A stretch of DNA of 64,000 bases from Thermaerobacillus caldiproteolyticus (lineage in GTDB: Bacteria; Bacillota; Bacilli; Bacillales; Anoxybacillaceae): assembly GCF_013761245.1 (NCBI RefSeq), contig NZ_JACDUT010000001.1, positions 558,001 through 622,000 of the forward strand. The letters run 5' to 3'. Below are positions 56,341-64,000 of this stretch, piece after piece (position 1 is the first letter of the stretch; the number at the start of each line of letters is the position of its first letter). The notes below the pieces were generated by a model. It saw only the letters and a program-made list of their open reading frames with translations, was not told the DNA's origin and ran no database searches. Both the position numbers and the translations under genes were made by a program.

Positions 56341-57417
56341 TTTTGCAATAAGAGGGGACATTTTTTGCCACATTCGATACGCTTTTCCGTTCCAATAAAA
56401 GAACCGCGAAACCATTCCTCCATACTGAACGAGCTGTTTAGCAAGCCGTTCAATCTCTTTTTGCTTTTTTACTTTTTCGTCAGATAAATATAACCCTAAT
56501 AATCCGCGATGAATGAGACGATGGAACGACCCGTGCGGCAATTTGCCCACATGGCGATCCGCTTCTTCAATAAAATGACATAACCGTTCGATTAACATCG
56601 ATTGATTTGGATAGTAAAAACAAAAGTTTAAGTCCCCACCTAAGCGATCCTCTTCTTGATCAATGAAATAATCAAGCAAAATATGTAACCCTTGAATGTA
56701 TGGAAAATATCCGTTGCGCACTTGTCTTGCCATTTCTTCATTAAACGTTTCGGTAAAGGCATAGGCCACTAAACAAAAAATGCCTAACGTTGAACCGGAA
56801 CATGCGGAAAACTCGTACCATTCCATTGGTGGAAGTTCATTTTTATATTGCTTAAACCATTGCTCAAGACGCGGTACGCGCTCATCGATTCGCACATGCT
56901 TATGAACTTGCAAATCGCAGTAATACCCTGCTAACTCCTGTAAAAATGGAACAATTTTTTCATAATGCTTCACCTGTTTAAGCACACCTTGGCATGTTCG
57001 AACAAGTTCGTGAAGATAGCCGCCATCGTCTTGTTCATTACGATGGCGATAATAATTAGAAACATCAGCATCGATAGACAATGCATCAGGCATCGACTCA
57101 TGCAAGGCACGAAAATCAAGAGGGTCAAGCGATGTGCTTCGGTCGCATAAATTATCAAGGTAGTCGCTAATCGTCTGATAAGCCACGATAAAGCGAATGC
57201 ATGCTTCCATATTCGCTTCCGCCAGCAGTGCCAAAATCGCTCCGCCTTCACAGTGAAATGTTTTTGTTTGAATGCTGGCTAATGCCTGTTTTCGTAATTC
57301 TGGATCCGGAATGGAATCGGCTTTTTGCTTCCAATAAGCTAATTCACGATGTACGGCAGGAAATACATCGCGATATACTTTTTTCATTAAACTAACAGGA
57401 TGTGTAGGAATTTTCAA
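56338..57417 (-). CDS. ytpB: Tetraprenyl-beta-curcumene synthase YtpB
   Basis: A 359-residue large-terpene synthase that cyclises tetraprenyl diphosphate to C35 tetraprenyl-beta-curcumene, the precursor of sporulenes. The unusual Asp-rich first motif is seen as ISDYLDNLCDRSTSLD, and the helical second motif as ILLDYFIDQEEDRLGGDLNF. The start is TTG 57417 (second of two TTGs), with GAGGTG 6 bases upstream and family-like LLKIPTHPVSLMKKVYRDV. It lies 44 bases after ytpA on the same strand. Confidence 0.92.
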   Translation of the reverse strand: MKIPTHPVSLMKKVYRDVFPAVHRELAYWKQKADSIPDPELRKQALASIQTKTFHCEGGAILALLAEANMEACIRFIVAYQTISDYLDNLCDRSTSLDPLDFRALHESMPDALSIDADVSNYYRHRNEQDDGGYLHELVRTCQGVLKQVKHYEKIVPFLQELAGYYCDLQVHKHVRIDERVPRLEQWFKQYKNELPPMEWYEFSACSGSTLGIFCLVAYAFTETFNEEMARQVRNGYFPYIQGLHILLDYFIDQEEDRLGGDLNFCFYYPNQSMLIERLCHFIEEADRHVGKLPHGSFHRLIHRGLLGLYLSDEKVKKQKEIERLAKQLVQYGGMVSRFFYWNGKAYRMWQKMSPLIAK

Positions 57418-57461
57418 CAAGCTCACCTCAGCTACATTTGTTACAACAAGCTTTACATTGT

Positions 57462-58253
57462 TCATCGATGCAGTTGACATTGCGTATCTAAAAATGTCTT
57501 GGCATATAAAAAGACATCGTCACGTTCTGGTTCGTTAAAGATTTCATGATATAATTTATTCCATTCTTTATATACTTTTTCTGATATTAGCAATTTGGCA
57601 AACCATTCTTTTACAGCCACTTTATCAACAATTTTATCGTCTCCGCCTTGCATGAGCAATAGTGGAATATCCGGGAATTTGTCAATATTGCGATAAGCCA
57701 ATTGCATTGCTTTAATCAGTTCCCGATACCAACGAACAGATACTTTCGTAAAGTAAAGGGTATCGTTTTTATCCGTTTCATGCACTTCTGTATTTCTTGT
57801 TGCCATTTCAACAGACAGTCCCGAGTCAAACAGCATGGAAGGCATGACATAATTGAACACTCTTGACAACAAATCAAGCCCTTTAGATGGGTACGTGACA
57901 AGTCCTAAGCATGGTGAAGAAAGAATAACCCCTTTAATCGGAAGACGCTTTTCCTGTAATGTACGAATGACGACAAGTCCCCCCATACTATGCCCAAGCA
58001 GAAAAATCGGCAAATGAAATTCCTTCGCCGCTTCCACCCAATCAGCTACTTCATTAATATATTCATCAAAAGATTGAATATGTCCGCGCTTTCTTCTTGT
58101 CGTCGTCCCCTGTCCCGGCAAATCTCCTGCTACGACGTGATAGCCGTTTTCACACCATTTTTTAATTAGCCATTGATAACGGCCGTGATGTTCTGCTGCC
58201 CCATGAACGAGGACAATCGTTCCTTTGGCTTGATCCGCTTCCCATTTCCACAT
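57462..58253 (-). CDS. ytpA: Monoacylglycerol lipase-like hydrolase YtpA
   Basis: A 263-residue alpha/beta hydrolase. Oxyanion region VLVHGAAEHHGRY, nucleophile elbow LLGHSMGGLVV (Ser about 98), Asp in QGGDDKIVD and catalytic His in KLYHEIFNEPER. In B. subtilis YtpA is a lysophospholipase needed for the phospholipid antibiotic bacilysocin. ATG 58253 has GGAGGG 6 bases upstream; the ATG at 58259 abuts that RBS. Precedes ytpB in a probable two-gene operon. Confidence 0.9.
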   Translation of the reverse strand: MWKWEADQAKGTIVLVHGAAEHHGRYQWLIKKWCENGYHVVAGDLPGQGTTTRRKRGHIQSFDEYINEVADWVEAAKEFHLPIFLLGHSMGGLVVIRTLQEKRLPIKGVILSSPCLGLVTYPSKGLDLLSRVFNYVMPSMLFDSGLSVEMATRNTEVHETDKNDTLYFTKVSVRWYRELIKAMQLAYRNIDKFPDIPLLLMQGGDDKIVDKVAVKEWFAKLLISEKVYKEWNKLYHEIFNEPERDDVFLYAKTFLDTQCQLHR

Positions 58254-58335
58254 AAACATCCCTCCATTTACGAATCGTTAAAACATTTGTACAATGAGCA
58301 TACAAGCAAATTTATAACGAAAGGAACGAAAGCGA

Positions 58336-58851
58336 ATGATTTATCCTTACAAAGGGAAATTTCCGAAAATTGCTGAATCCGCGTTTATCGCTGATTATGT
58401 GACGATTACCGGCGATGTCGTTATCGGCGAAGAAACAAGCATTTGGTTTAACACCGTCATTCGCGGTGATGTCGCCCCAACCATTATTGGCAACCGCGTC
58501 AATATTCAAGATAACTCTATTTTACATCAAAGTCCAAACAATCCGCTTATTATTGAAGATGATGTCACCATCGGTCACCAAGTGATTTTACATAGTTCCA
58601 TTATTCGAAAAAACGCATTAATCGGAATGGGATCAATTATTTTAGATGGCGCTGAAATTGGAGAAGGGGCATTTATCGGCGCAGGAAGCCTTGTCCCACA
58701 GGGAAAAAAGATTCCTCCTCACATCCTTGCATTCGGCCGCCCCGCTAAAATCATTCGTGAATTAACAGAAGAAGATATACGCGAAATGGAACGAATTCGC
58801 CGCGAATATGTCGAAAAAGGTCAATATTATAAATCATTACAACAGCGGTAA
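58336..58851 (+). CDS. ytoA: Gamma-carbonic-anhydrase-like hexapeptide protein YtoA
   Basis: A 171-residue left-handed beta-helix protein with hexapeptide repeats (TITGDVVIGEETSIWFN, DDVTIGHQVILHSSII, GMGSIILDGAEIGEG). Candidate zinc histidines are seen in NSILHQSPNN, TIGHQV and ILHSSI. Relatives are gamma-class carbonic anhydrases or CaiE/PaaY-type proteins; activity is not certain. AAAGGAACG precedes ATG 58336. Divergent from ytpA. Confidence 0.9.
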   Translation: MIYPYKGKFPKIAESAFIADYVTITGDVVIGEETSIWFNTVIRGDVAPTIIGNRVNIQDNSILHQSPNNPLIIEDDVTIGHQVILHSSIIRKNALIGMGSIILDGAEIGEGAFIGAGSLVPQGKKIPPHILAFGRPAKIIRELTEEDIREMERIRREYVEKGQYYKSLQQR

Positions 58852-58938
58852 TCGATCACAAACATTATTGGACGATAGAATTGAACAATATGTTATGTTA
58901 TGATAGTCATTGGAATTTAGAAAATAAGGAGTAAAAGC

Positions 58939-59781
58939 ATGTCGTCTATTGCCTTTTTTCTTTTTATTTTAATCGCTCTTTGCATGGCTATCTACTTACT
59001 TAAATCATTATGGAAAACAGCGCTCGTATTCTTTTGTCTATTTTTCCTTGCCATTCCGTTATTCCGTCACCAGGAAATGCAAACGGTCATTGAGAAATTC
59101 AAACAATCTAATCTAGCAAAAGAAGAAGCAGCCGTGCGAAAAGTGATTTCTTCGTTTGTCCATGAAGAAATCAAGCCGCTTGTACTGCTGGATGTCCCTC
59201 TTGTTCGTCAGCTCCCTGAATTACCGCGCGGCTGTGAGGTGACGAGTTTGGCAATGCTTCTTCAGGATGCAGGGGTTCAAGTGGATAAAATGACGCTCGC
59301 CAAACAAATTAAAAAGGACCCGACACCGTTTCAACGCCGCAATGGAAAAGTGTATTTTGGAAATCCCAATGATGGCTTTGTTGGGGATATGTACTCGCTC
59401 ACAAAACCGGGATTAGGCGTTTACCATAAACCGATTCAACAGCTGGCGGAAACCTATTTGCCGAACCAAATCATTGATTTAACGGGAAGCGATTTCAGTG
59501 AATTGCAAAAATATCTCTCGAAGGGTTCGCCGATTTGGATTATTACAAATAGCACCTTTAAAAAACTCCCGGCATCAGCATTTCGCGAGTGGGACACCCC
59601 AAGCGGGCCGATTCAAATTACGTATTACGAGCATTCTGTCGTCATCACAGGATATGATCAAGACTATATTTATTTTAATGATCCCCTCTCTGGCGAAAAA
59701 AATAAAAAAGCACCCAAAGCGGAATTTTTAGAAGCTTGGGTGCAAATGGGAAGACAAGCAATCACGTATCAATCAAATTAG
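58939..59781 (+). CDS. C39-like peptidase fold protein with membrane anchor
   Basis: A 280-residue protein with two N-terminal hydrophobic segments (IAFFLFILIALCMAIYLL, ALVFFCLFFLAIPLF). The papain-like C39_2 domain has the active Cys in LPELPRGCEVTSLAMLL (about residue 99), His in YEHSVVITGYDQDYIYFND and the following Asn/Asp. Relatives such as YvpB are of unknown substrate. It is predicted to sit on the outer membrane face. Convergent with asnB; the asnB terminator is inside its coding end. Confidence 0.8.
   Translation: MSSIAFFLFILIALCMAIYLLKSLWKTALVFFCLFFLAIPLFRHQEMQTVIEKFKQSNLAKEEAAVRKVISSFVHEEIKPLVLLDVPLVRQLPELPRGCEVTSLAMLLQDAGVQVDKMTLAKQIKKDPTPFQRRNGKVYFGNPNDGFVGDMYSLTKPGLGVYHKPIQQLAETYLPNQIIDLTGSDFSELQKYLSKGSPIWIITNSTFKKLPASAFREWDTPSGPIQITYYEHSVVITGYDQDYIYFNDPLSGEKNKKAPKAEFLEAWVQMGRQAITYQSN
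59704..59743 (-). terminator. asnB terminator embedded in the C39-like coding end
   Basis: Minus strand: GCACCCAAGC (59743-59734) pairs with GCTTTGGGTGC (59720-59710, one bulge), followed by TTTTTT (59709-59704) and a further T run. It lies 35 bases after the asnB stop. Confidence 0.8.
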
Positions 59782-61676
59782 ATTGATAGTGGTTGTTTGT
59801 CTTTTTTATATAAATGGGAAAAATCGTATTTTTTTTCGACATATACTTGATGCCAAACCATGAATGCAAGCACCGTCCAAATTTTGCGGCTATGATCTGC
59901 TTTATTGCTGCAATGTTCATCAAGCAAACGATATAATACGTCTTTGTTCAATAAATGATCAGTTGCGCTCTCTTTGATAATATTCTTCGCCCAGTCATAC
60001 ATTTCATTTTTTAACCAATGGCGAATAGGGACTGGGAATCCAAGTTTTTTGCGGTGTAGCACATGATCAGGAACAATGCCTTCTGCCGCTTTGCGCAAAA
60101 TGTATTTCGTTGTGTTATTCGCGGTTTTCATTTCCGGCGCAATCTTTGCCGCCACTTCAAATACCGCTTTATCTAAAAACGGCACGCGCAACTCTAAAGA
60201 ATGAGCCATTGTCATTTTATCTGCTTTTAATAAAATATCACCGCGCAACCATGTATGAATATCAATATATTGCATGCGGTTTACTGGAGGATAGTGCGTC
60301 GTTTCGTTATAAAGCGGCGCAGTAATATTTGTATACTCTAAACCGCTTTTATATCCTTTTAACAGCTCTTGTTTTTCTTCTTCGCTATACATTTTGGCGT
60401 TGCCGATGTAGCGTTCTTCCATTGGCGTGATTCCGCGTTCGATAAAGCTTTTTCCTTTCACTCCTTCTGGAAGCATGCGCGCAATCACACTTAATGCCGA
60501 TTTCACCGCGTTCGGCATCCGTTCGAATACTTCTAACGATTGCGGCTCGCGATAAATGTTATAACCACCGAACAGCTCGTCCGCCCCTTCACCTGAAAGG
60601 ACAACGGTCACATGCTTTCGTGCCTCACGGGCAACGAAATAAAGCGGTACTGCTGCTGGATCGGCAAGCGGATCATCCATATGCCACATAATTTTTGGAA
60701 ATTCATCCATATACTCTTGCGGCGAGATGACATAGCTAATATTCTCGACACCGAGTTTTTCCGCTGTTTCTTTTGCGACGTCAATTTCGCTGAAACCTTC
60801 CCGTTCAAAACCGACAGAGAATGTCTTAATGTTCGGATGGAATTGTTTCGCAATGGAAGCAATGAGCGAGGAGTCAATTCCTCCTGATAAAAATGAGCCG
60901 ACCGGCACATCGCTGCGCATATGCACTTTGACAGAATCAAACAGCACCTCGCGAATTTGTTTGACAAGCTCCTCTTCAGATTGAAAAACCGGCTGGAACC
61001 GTGCTTTCCAATAACGATGAATTGTTAATTTCTCGCCAACTTTCTTTTTAATGTAATGGCCTGGCTCCAGCTTTTTAATGCCGACAGACATCGTCATTGG
61101 CTCAGGCACATATTGAAACGTTAAGTAATGTTGTAGCGCCTCATAATCTAATAAATCATTTTCGAGCGCATGTAAAATGCTTTTCTTCTCAGAAGCAAAA
61201 AACGTCCGCCCATCTTGTTCCATATAGAAAAACGGTTTAATGCCAAACGGGTCACGCGCAGCAAAGATCGTTTTCTCCTCTTTATCCCAAATGATAAAAG
61301 CAAACATGCCGCGAAGTTTCTCGACCGCTTTTTCTTTTTCATGACTATATAGCGCAACAATTACTTCTGTATCGGAATGTGTGGCAAATTCGTATCCCTT
61401 TGCAAGCAACTCTTCGCGCAGTTCAATGTAGTTATAAATCTCTCCATTAAAAATAATCCAATATCGTTCATTTTCGTACGATAACGGTTGATGCCCCGCT
61501 TCCAAATCGATAATGCTTAACCGACGAAACCCAAAATTGACATAATCATCGAAAAAATACCCATCATCGTCTGGACCGCGGTGTGTAATCATATCGTTCA
61601 TTTCTTCAAATGTTTTTTTCCATTGTTCGTCCATTGTTTTTGGATGGTCATGAATGCAACCAATAAACCCGCACAT
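59778..61676 (-). CDS. asnB: Asparagine synthase (glutamine-hydrolysing)
   Basis: Makes asparagine from aspartate, glutamine and ATP. 632 residues. Class II glutaminase with N-terminal nucleophile Cys2 (MCGFIGCIHD), THRGPDDDGYFF and FNGEIYNYIELREEL. The synthetase domain has the PP-loop VGSFLSGGIDSSLIA. ATG 61676 is fixed by the need for Cys at position 2; the GTG at 61688 would add residues before it. B. subtilis has three such enzymes; the metK-linked one is AsnB. -10 TATAAT lies 38 bases upstream. Confidence 0.93.
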   Translation of the reverse strand: MCGFIGCIHDHPKTMDEQWKKTFEEMNDMITHRGPDDDGYFFDDYVNFGFRRLSIIDLEAGHQPLSYENERYWIIFNGEIYNYIELREELLAKGYEFATHSDTEVIVALYSHEKEKAVEKLRGMFAFIIWDKEEKTIFAARDPFGIKPFFYMEQDGRTFFASEKKSILHALENDLLDYEALQHYLTFQYVPEPMTMSVGIKKLEPGHYIKKKVGEKLTIHRYWKARFQPVFQSEEELVKQIREVLFDSVKVHMRSDVPVGSFLSGGIDSSLIASIAKQFHPNIKTFSVGFEREGFSEIDVAKETAEKLGVENISYVISPQEYMDEFPKIMWHMDDPLADPAAVPLYFVAREARKHVTVVLSGEGADELFGGYNIYREPQSLEVFERMPNAVKSALSVIARMLPEGVKGKSFIERGITPMEERYIGNAKMYSEEEKQELLKGYKSGLEYTNITAPLYNETTHYPPVNRMQYIDIHTWLRGDILLKADKMTMAHSLELRVPFLDKAVFEVAAKIAPEMKTANNTTKYILRKAAEGIVPDHVLHRKKLGFPVPIRHWLKNEMYDWAKNIIKESATDHLLNKDVLYRLLDEHCSNKADHSRKIWTVLAFMVWHQVYVEKKYDFSHLYKKDKQPLSI

Positions 61677-61713
61677 GTTGTTATTCACCTACTTCTTCAT
61701 ATTCAACTCGTAG

Positions 61714-61719
61714 ATTATA
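61714..61719 (-). promoter_or_regulatory. -10 element of the asnB promoter
   Basis: Minus-strand TATAAT (61719-61714), with a weak -35 (GTTCAA) 16 bases further upstream. Confidence 0.55.
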
Positions 61720-61841
61720 CCACATATTTGGACAGTTGAACTATTACATTTAGTTTACCCGATGGAAACAGATTCGTAACAAAGTCTTTTTTTAATAAGT
61801 CGCAAAAAAGGCTCTTTTTGTTGCACACATATTTGTTTCGC

Positions 61842-61882
61842 AAAAAAAGAGAGCTACATATGATAATGTAACTCTCTTTTTT
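61842..61882. terminator. metK terminator
   Basis: GAGAG-C-TACAT (61849-61859) pairs with ATGTA-A-CTCTC (61866-61876), flanked by A and T runs on both sides; symmetrical. Located 11 bases after the metK stop. Confidence 0.85.
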
Positions 61883-61886
61883 TCAT

Positions 61887-63101
61887 TCATTGCTTAGCTG
61901 CTAATGCAAGGGCTTGTTCTTTCAATGCTTCAGCTTTGTCGGTACGCTCCCATGGAAGATCAATATCCGTGCGACCGAAATGACCGTAAGCCGCTGTTTG
62001 TTTATAAATCGGGCGGCGCAAATCTAACATTTTAATAATGCCGGCAGGGCGAAGATCAAAATTGTTGCGTACTACTTCAATTAAGATGTCTTCCGATACT
62101 TTGCCCGTACCGAATGTATCGATAGAGATGGAAACAGGTTTTGCTACCCCAATCGCATACGCTAATTGCACTTCGCATTTATCAGCAAGCCCAGCTGCGA
62201 CAATGTTTTTTGCCACATAGCGCGCCGCATACGCAGCAGAACGGTCTACTTTTGTAGGGTCTTTACCAGAGAAGGCACCGCCGCCGTGACGAGCGTAACC
62301 ACCGTACGTATCAACGATGATTTTCCGTCCCGTTAATCCAGCGTCACCTTGAGGTCCGCCAATGACAAAGCGACCAGTTGGGTTAATGAAGTATTTTGTG
62401 TTTTCGTCGATTAGTTCAGCTGGTACAACTGGTTTAATCACATGTTCTTTAATGTTGCGCTCAATTTGCTCTTGAGTAATTTCCGGATGATGCTGCGTAG
62501 ATACAACAATTGTATCCACACGAACAGGTTTTCCATTTTCATCGTATTCAACTGTTACTTGTGTTTTTCCATCTGGACGTAAGTAAGGTAAAATGTCTTC
62601 CTTACGAACTTCTGCTAAACGGCGTGCCAATCTATGAGCTAATGAAATCGGAAGCGGCATTAACTCTTTCGTTTCATTGCATGCAAATCCGAACATTAAT
62701 CCTTGGTCCCCAGCACCGATTGCTTCAATTTCCTCGTCAGTCATCTGACCTTCGCGTGCTTCTAACGCTTTATCTACGCCCATTGCGATATCAGGAGACT
62801 GCTCGTCAATCGACGTTAATACAGCGCACGTATCAGCGTCAAATCCGAATTTAGCGCGAGTGTAACCGATTTCCCGAATCGTGTCACGAACGATTTTTGG
62901 AATATCCACATACGTAGATGTTGTAATCTCACCGCTGACTAACACTAATCCCGTCGTTACACTCGTTTCGCAAGCAACGCGGGCATTTGGGTCTTTTGCT
63001 AAAATCGCATCTAAAATCGCATCAGAAATTTGGTCACAAATTTTATCAGGATGCCCTTCTGTTACAGATTCAGAAGTAAACAAACGGCGTTTTGTTGACA
63101 T
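61887..63101 (-). CDS. metK: S-adenosylmethionine synthetase
   Basis: Forms SAM from methionine and ATP. 404 residues, tetrameric enzyme. Motifs: [20 protein letters not shown] (ATP/metal site), the hexapeptide GAGDQG in [12 protein letters not shown], and the glycine-rich P-loop [22 protein letters not shown] 63101 lies behind GAGGAGG. An in-frame extension upstream (to 63188) is not family-like. Controlled by the SAM-I riboswitch 160 bases upstream; divergent from pckA. Confidence 0.96.
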   Translation of the reverse strand: MSTKRRLFTSESVTEGHPDKICDQISDAILDAILAKDPNARVACETSVTTGLVLVSGEITTSTYVDIPKIVRDTIREIGYTRAKFGFDADTCAVLTSIDEQSPDIAMGVDKALEAREGQMTDEEIEAIGAGDQGLMFGFACNETKELMPLPISLAHRLARRLAEVRKEDILPYLRPDGKTQVTVEYDENGKPVRVDTIVVSTQHHPEITQEQIERNIKEHVIKPVVPAELIDENTKYFINPTGRFVIGGPQGDAGLTGRKIIVDTYGGYARHGGGAFSGKDPTKVDRSAAYAARYVAKNIVAAGLADKCEVQLAYAIGVAKPVSISIDTFGTGKVSEDILIEVVRNNFDLRPAGIIKMLDLRRPIYKQTAAYGHFGRTDIDLPWERTDKAEALKEQALALAAKQ

Positions 63102-63241
63102 TTCGTCAATTTCCTCCTCTTTTCTGTTGTGAGCTTTTAGAACACTCAGTTGCATTCTGCGCATTACGTAGATGATACGGTTACTCATTCCCTACTTAGT
63201 ATAATTCAATTTTGTGATTTATAGCCAAACAAGGGGCATAT

Positions 63242-63414
63242 AAAAAACCTTTCCTTCAACTTCGAGGAAAGGTGATTGCTCTTATATCGCGCCTTTCACT
63301 CTTATCGTTCAAGGGCTTTCCCTTGCCACAGGTTAGCACCATTTCACATGTTCCATTGTTGTGACGGTTGCTGGGTTTCATCGGGCCTGTCCCTCCACCA
63401 ACTCGGGATAAGAG
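63242..63414 (-). promoter_or_regulatory. SAM-I riboswitch (S-box) of metK
   Basis: Minus strand: the aptamer runs from CTCTTATCCCGAG (63414-63402) through AGGCCCGATGAAACCCAGCA and GGTGCTAA to the closing GATAAGAG (63306-63299), all canonical S-box elements. A terminator follows: CCTTTCCT with AGGAAAGG and TTTTTT (63273-63242). SAM binding should stop metK transcription. Confidence 0.96.
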
Positions 63415-63431
63415 TATCCGTTCAATGACTT

Positions 63432-63461
63432 ATCATATCGTAACTAGATAAAGAAAGTCAA
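63432..63461 (-). promoter_or_regulatory. Sigma-A promoter of metK
   Basis: Minus strand: -35 TTGACT (63461-63456), 18-bp spacer, -10 TATGAT (63437-63432), about 18 bases before the S-box aptamer. Confidence 0.7.
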
Positions 63462-63532
63462 TAAATTTTTTATATAAAGTTTTTATCAAAAAAATGGGGA
63501 AAATAAATAAAAAGAAATTATGATAAATAGTA

Positions 63533-63560
63533 TGGACTAATAATATAAATGTGTTATACT
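63533..63560 (+). promoter_or_regulatory. pckA promoter with a CcpN-type operator on the -10
   Basis: -35 TGGACT (63533-63538), 16-bp spacer, -10 TATACT (63555-63560). TGTGTTATACT (63550-63560) fits every position of the CcpN consensus TRTGHYATAYW as recalled for B. subtilis gapB and pckA, and covers the -10. Confidence 0.65.
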
Positions 63561-63602
63561 ATTTCCAAGAAGATTAAATTCACAAAAAGGCAGGTTTTGT
63601 AC

Positions 63603-64000
63603 ATGAACACTGTTGACGTGACAAATAAATTGGCTGTATTGTTACAACAACCAAACGTACTTAAAAATCTATCCGTACCGCAATTAGTTGAAAAGGTTCT
63701 CAAGCGAAAAGAAGGAATGTTAACACTAACGGGTGCTGTTGCGACAACAACAGGAAAATATACAGGACGTTCGCCAAAAGATAAATATATCGTCGAAGAA
63801 GCATCAACAAAGGCAAAAATTGATTGGGGAACTGTCAATCAGCCAATTTCTGAGGAAACGTTTGAAAAATTATATAACAAAGTTATCGACTATCTAATGG
63901 AAAAAGATGAAGTATTTGTATTCAAAGGGTTTGCTGGAGCCGATCCGAAATACCGCCTACCGATTCAAGTGGTTAACGAATTTTCTTGGCATAATTTGTT
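63603..64000 (+). CDS. pckA: Phosphoenolpyruvate carboxykinase (ATP), N-terminal part (cut by window edge)
   Basis: Gluconeogenic enzyme turning oxaloacetate and ATP into PEP. The first 132 codons are present and open to the window end. The stretch [21 protein letters not shown] is the conserved PEPCK substrate-binding block (Arg of YTGRSPKDK contacts oxaloacetate). [20 protein letters not shown] follows. ATG 63603 has AAAGGCAGG upstream. Divergent from metK as in B. subtilis; a CcpN-type site on its promoter suggests repression on glucose. Confidence 0.95.
   Translation, partial: MNTVDVTNKLAVLLQQPNVLKNLSVPQLVEKVLKRKEGMLTLTGAVATTTGKYTGRSPKDKYIVEEASTKAKIDWGTVNQPISEETFEKLYNKVIDYLMEKDEVFVFKGFAGADPKYRLPIQVVNEFSWHNL

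Noticed and set aside
63554-63838. 94-codon minus-strand frame opposite the pckA start
   Set aside because: Shadow of pckA, which has conserved PEPCK motifs on the plus strand.

Overview
The window is chromosomal DNA from a thermophilic, spore-forming Bacillaceae bacterium of the Geobacillus/Anoxybacillus/Thermaerobacillus type. The gene order closely follows the Bacillus subtilis rpsD-tyrS-acsA-acuABC-ccpA-aroA-ytxGHJ-murC-sftA-ytpRQP-ytoP-trmB-ytmP-amyX and leuS-yttB-ytqAB-ytpBA-ytoA-asnB-metK-pckA stretches. The secreted protease at 44645-46297 reads, from memory, as thermolysin itself (Asn37, Gln119, HELTH zinc motif), so the thermolysin producer Thermaerobacillus (Anoxybacillus) caldiproteolyticus or a very close relative is the most likely source. 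No database search was run.

Layout. 1-12140: translation and carbon-overflow genes: the rpsD end, tyrS with a T-box, a class A penicillin-binding protein, acsA divergent from acuABC with a cre site between them, ccpA, a decayed trmO-like gene and aroA. 12300-17200: an unusual FtsA/PilM-like ATPase, the stress operon ytxGHJ behind a sigma-B promoter, and an M29 aminopeptidase. 17220-18195: a gene-poor decayed stretch with a broken Cys-rich gene. 18228-26900: murC, a nicotinate phosphoribosyltransferase, sftA, ytpR, ytpQ, ytpP, a DUF84 NTPase and ytoP. 27000-33700: ytzB, ytnP, trmB, ytzH, ytmP, amyX and a ytlQ-like gene. 33740-43680: thpR-lrgA-lrgB, an MFS transporter, pepV, ytzE, ytzG, a Gly/Pro/Tyr-rich coiled-coil protein, ytgP, ytfP, cse60 and a DinB-fold gene.

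43680-48870 is the accessory island. It holds a frameshifted membrane-protein gene, the thermolysin gene, an RRNPP-family regulator (NprR type), a small unlisted gene between them encoding a pre-propeptide with a tandemly duplicated candidate pheromone motif, and the ruins of a MntA-HepT toxin-antitoxin pair. The regulator-peptide-protease block is probably a self-contained quorum-sensing circuit for thermolysin and is the main find.

48871-64000: ytwF, leuS with a Leu T-box, an ArsR-type regulator with a double palindromic operator, yttB, ytzC with a SASP-like small gene, ytqA-ytqB (wobble uridine modification), ytpB-ytpA (C35 terpene and lysophospholipase), ytoA, a C39-like protein, asnB, metK under a SAM-I riboswitch, and the start of pckA with a CcpN-type site on its -10. 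Common themes are acetate/gluconeogenic control (AcsA, AcuABC, CcpA, LrgAB, PckA), tRNA charging and modification, the cell envelope, and sporulation-era small genes. Most genes end in strong hairpin terminators, several of which overlap stop codons or lie inside a convergent neighbour. No tRNA, rRNA, CRISPR array or intact insertion sequence was seen.
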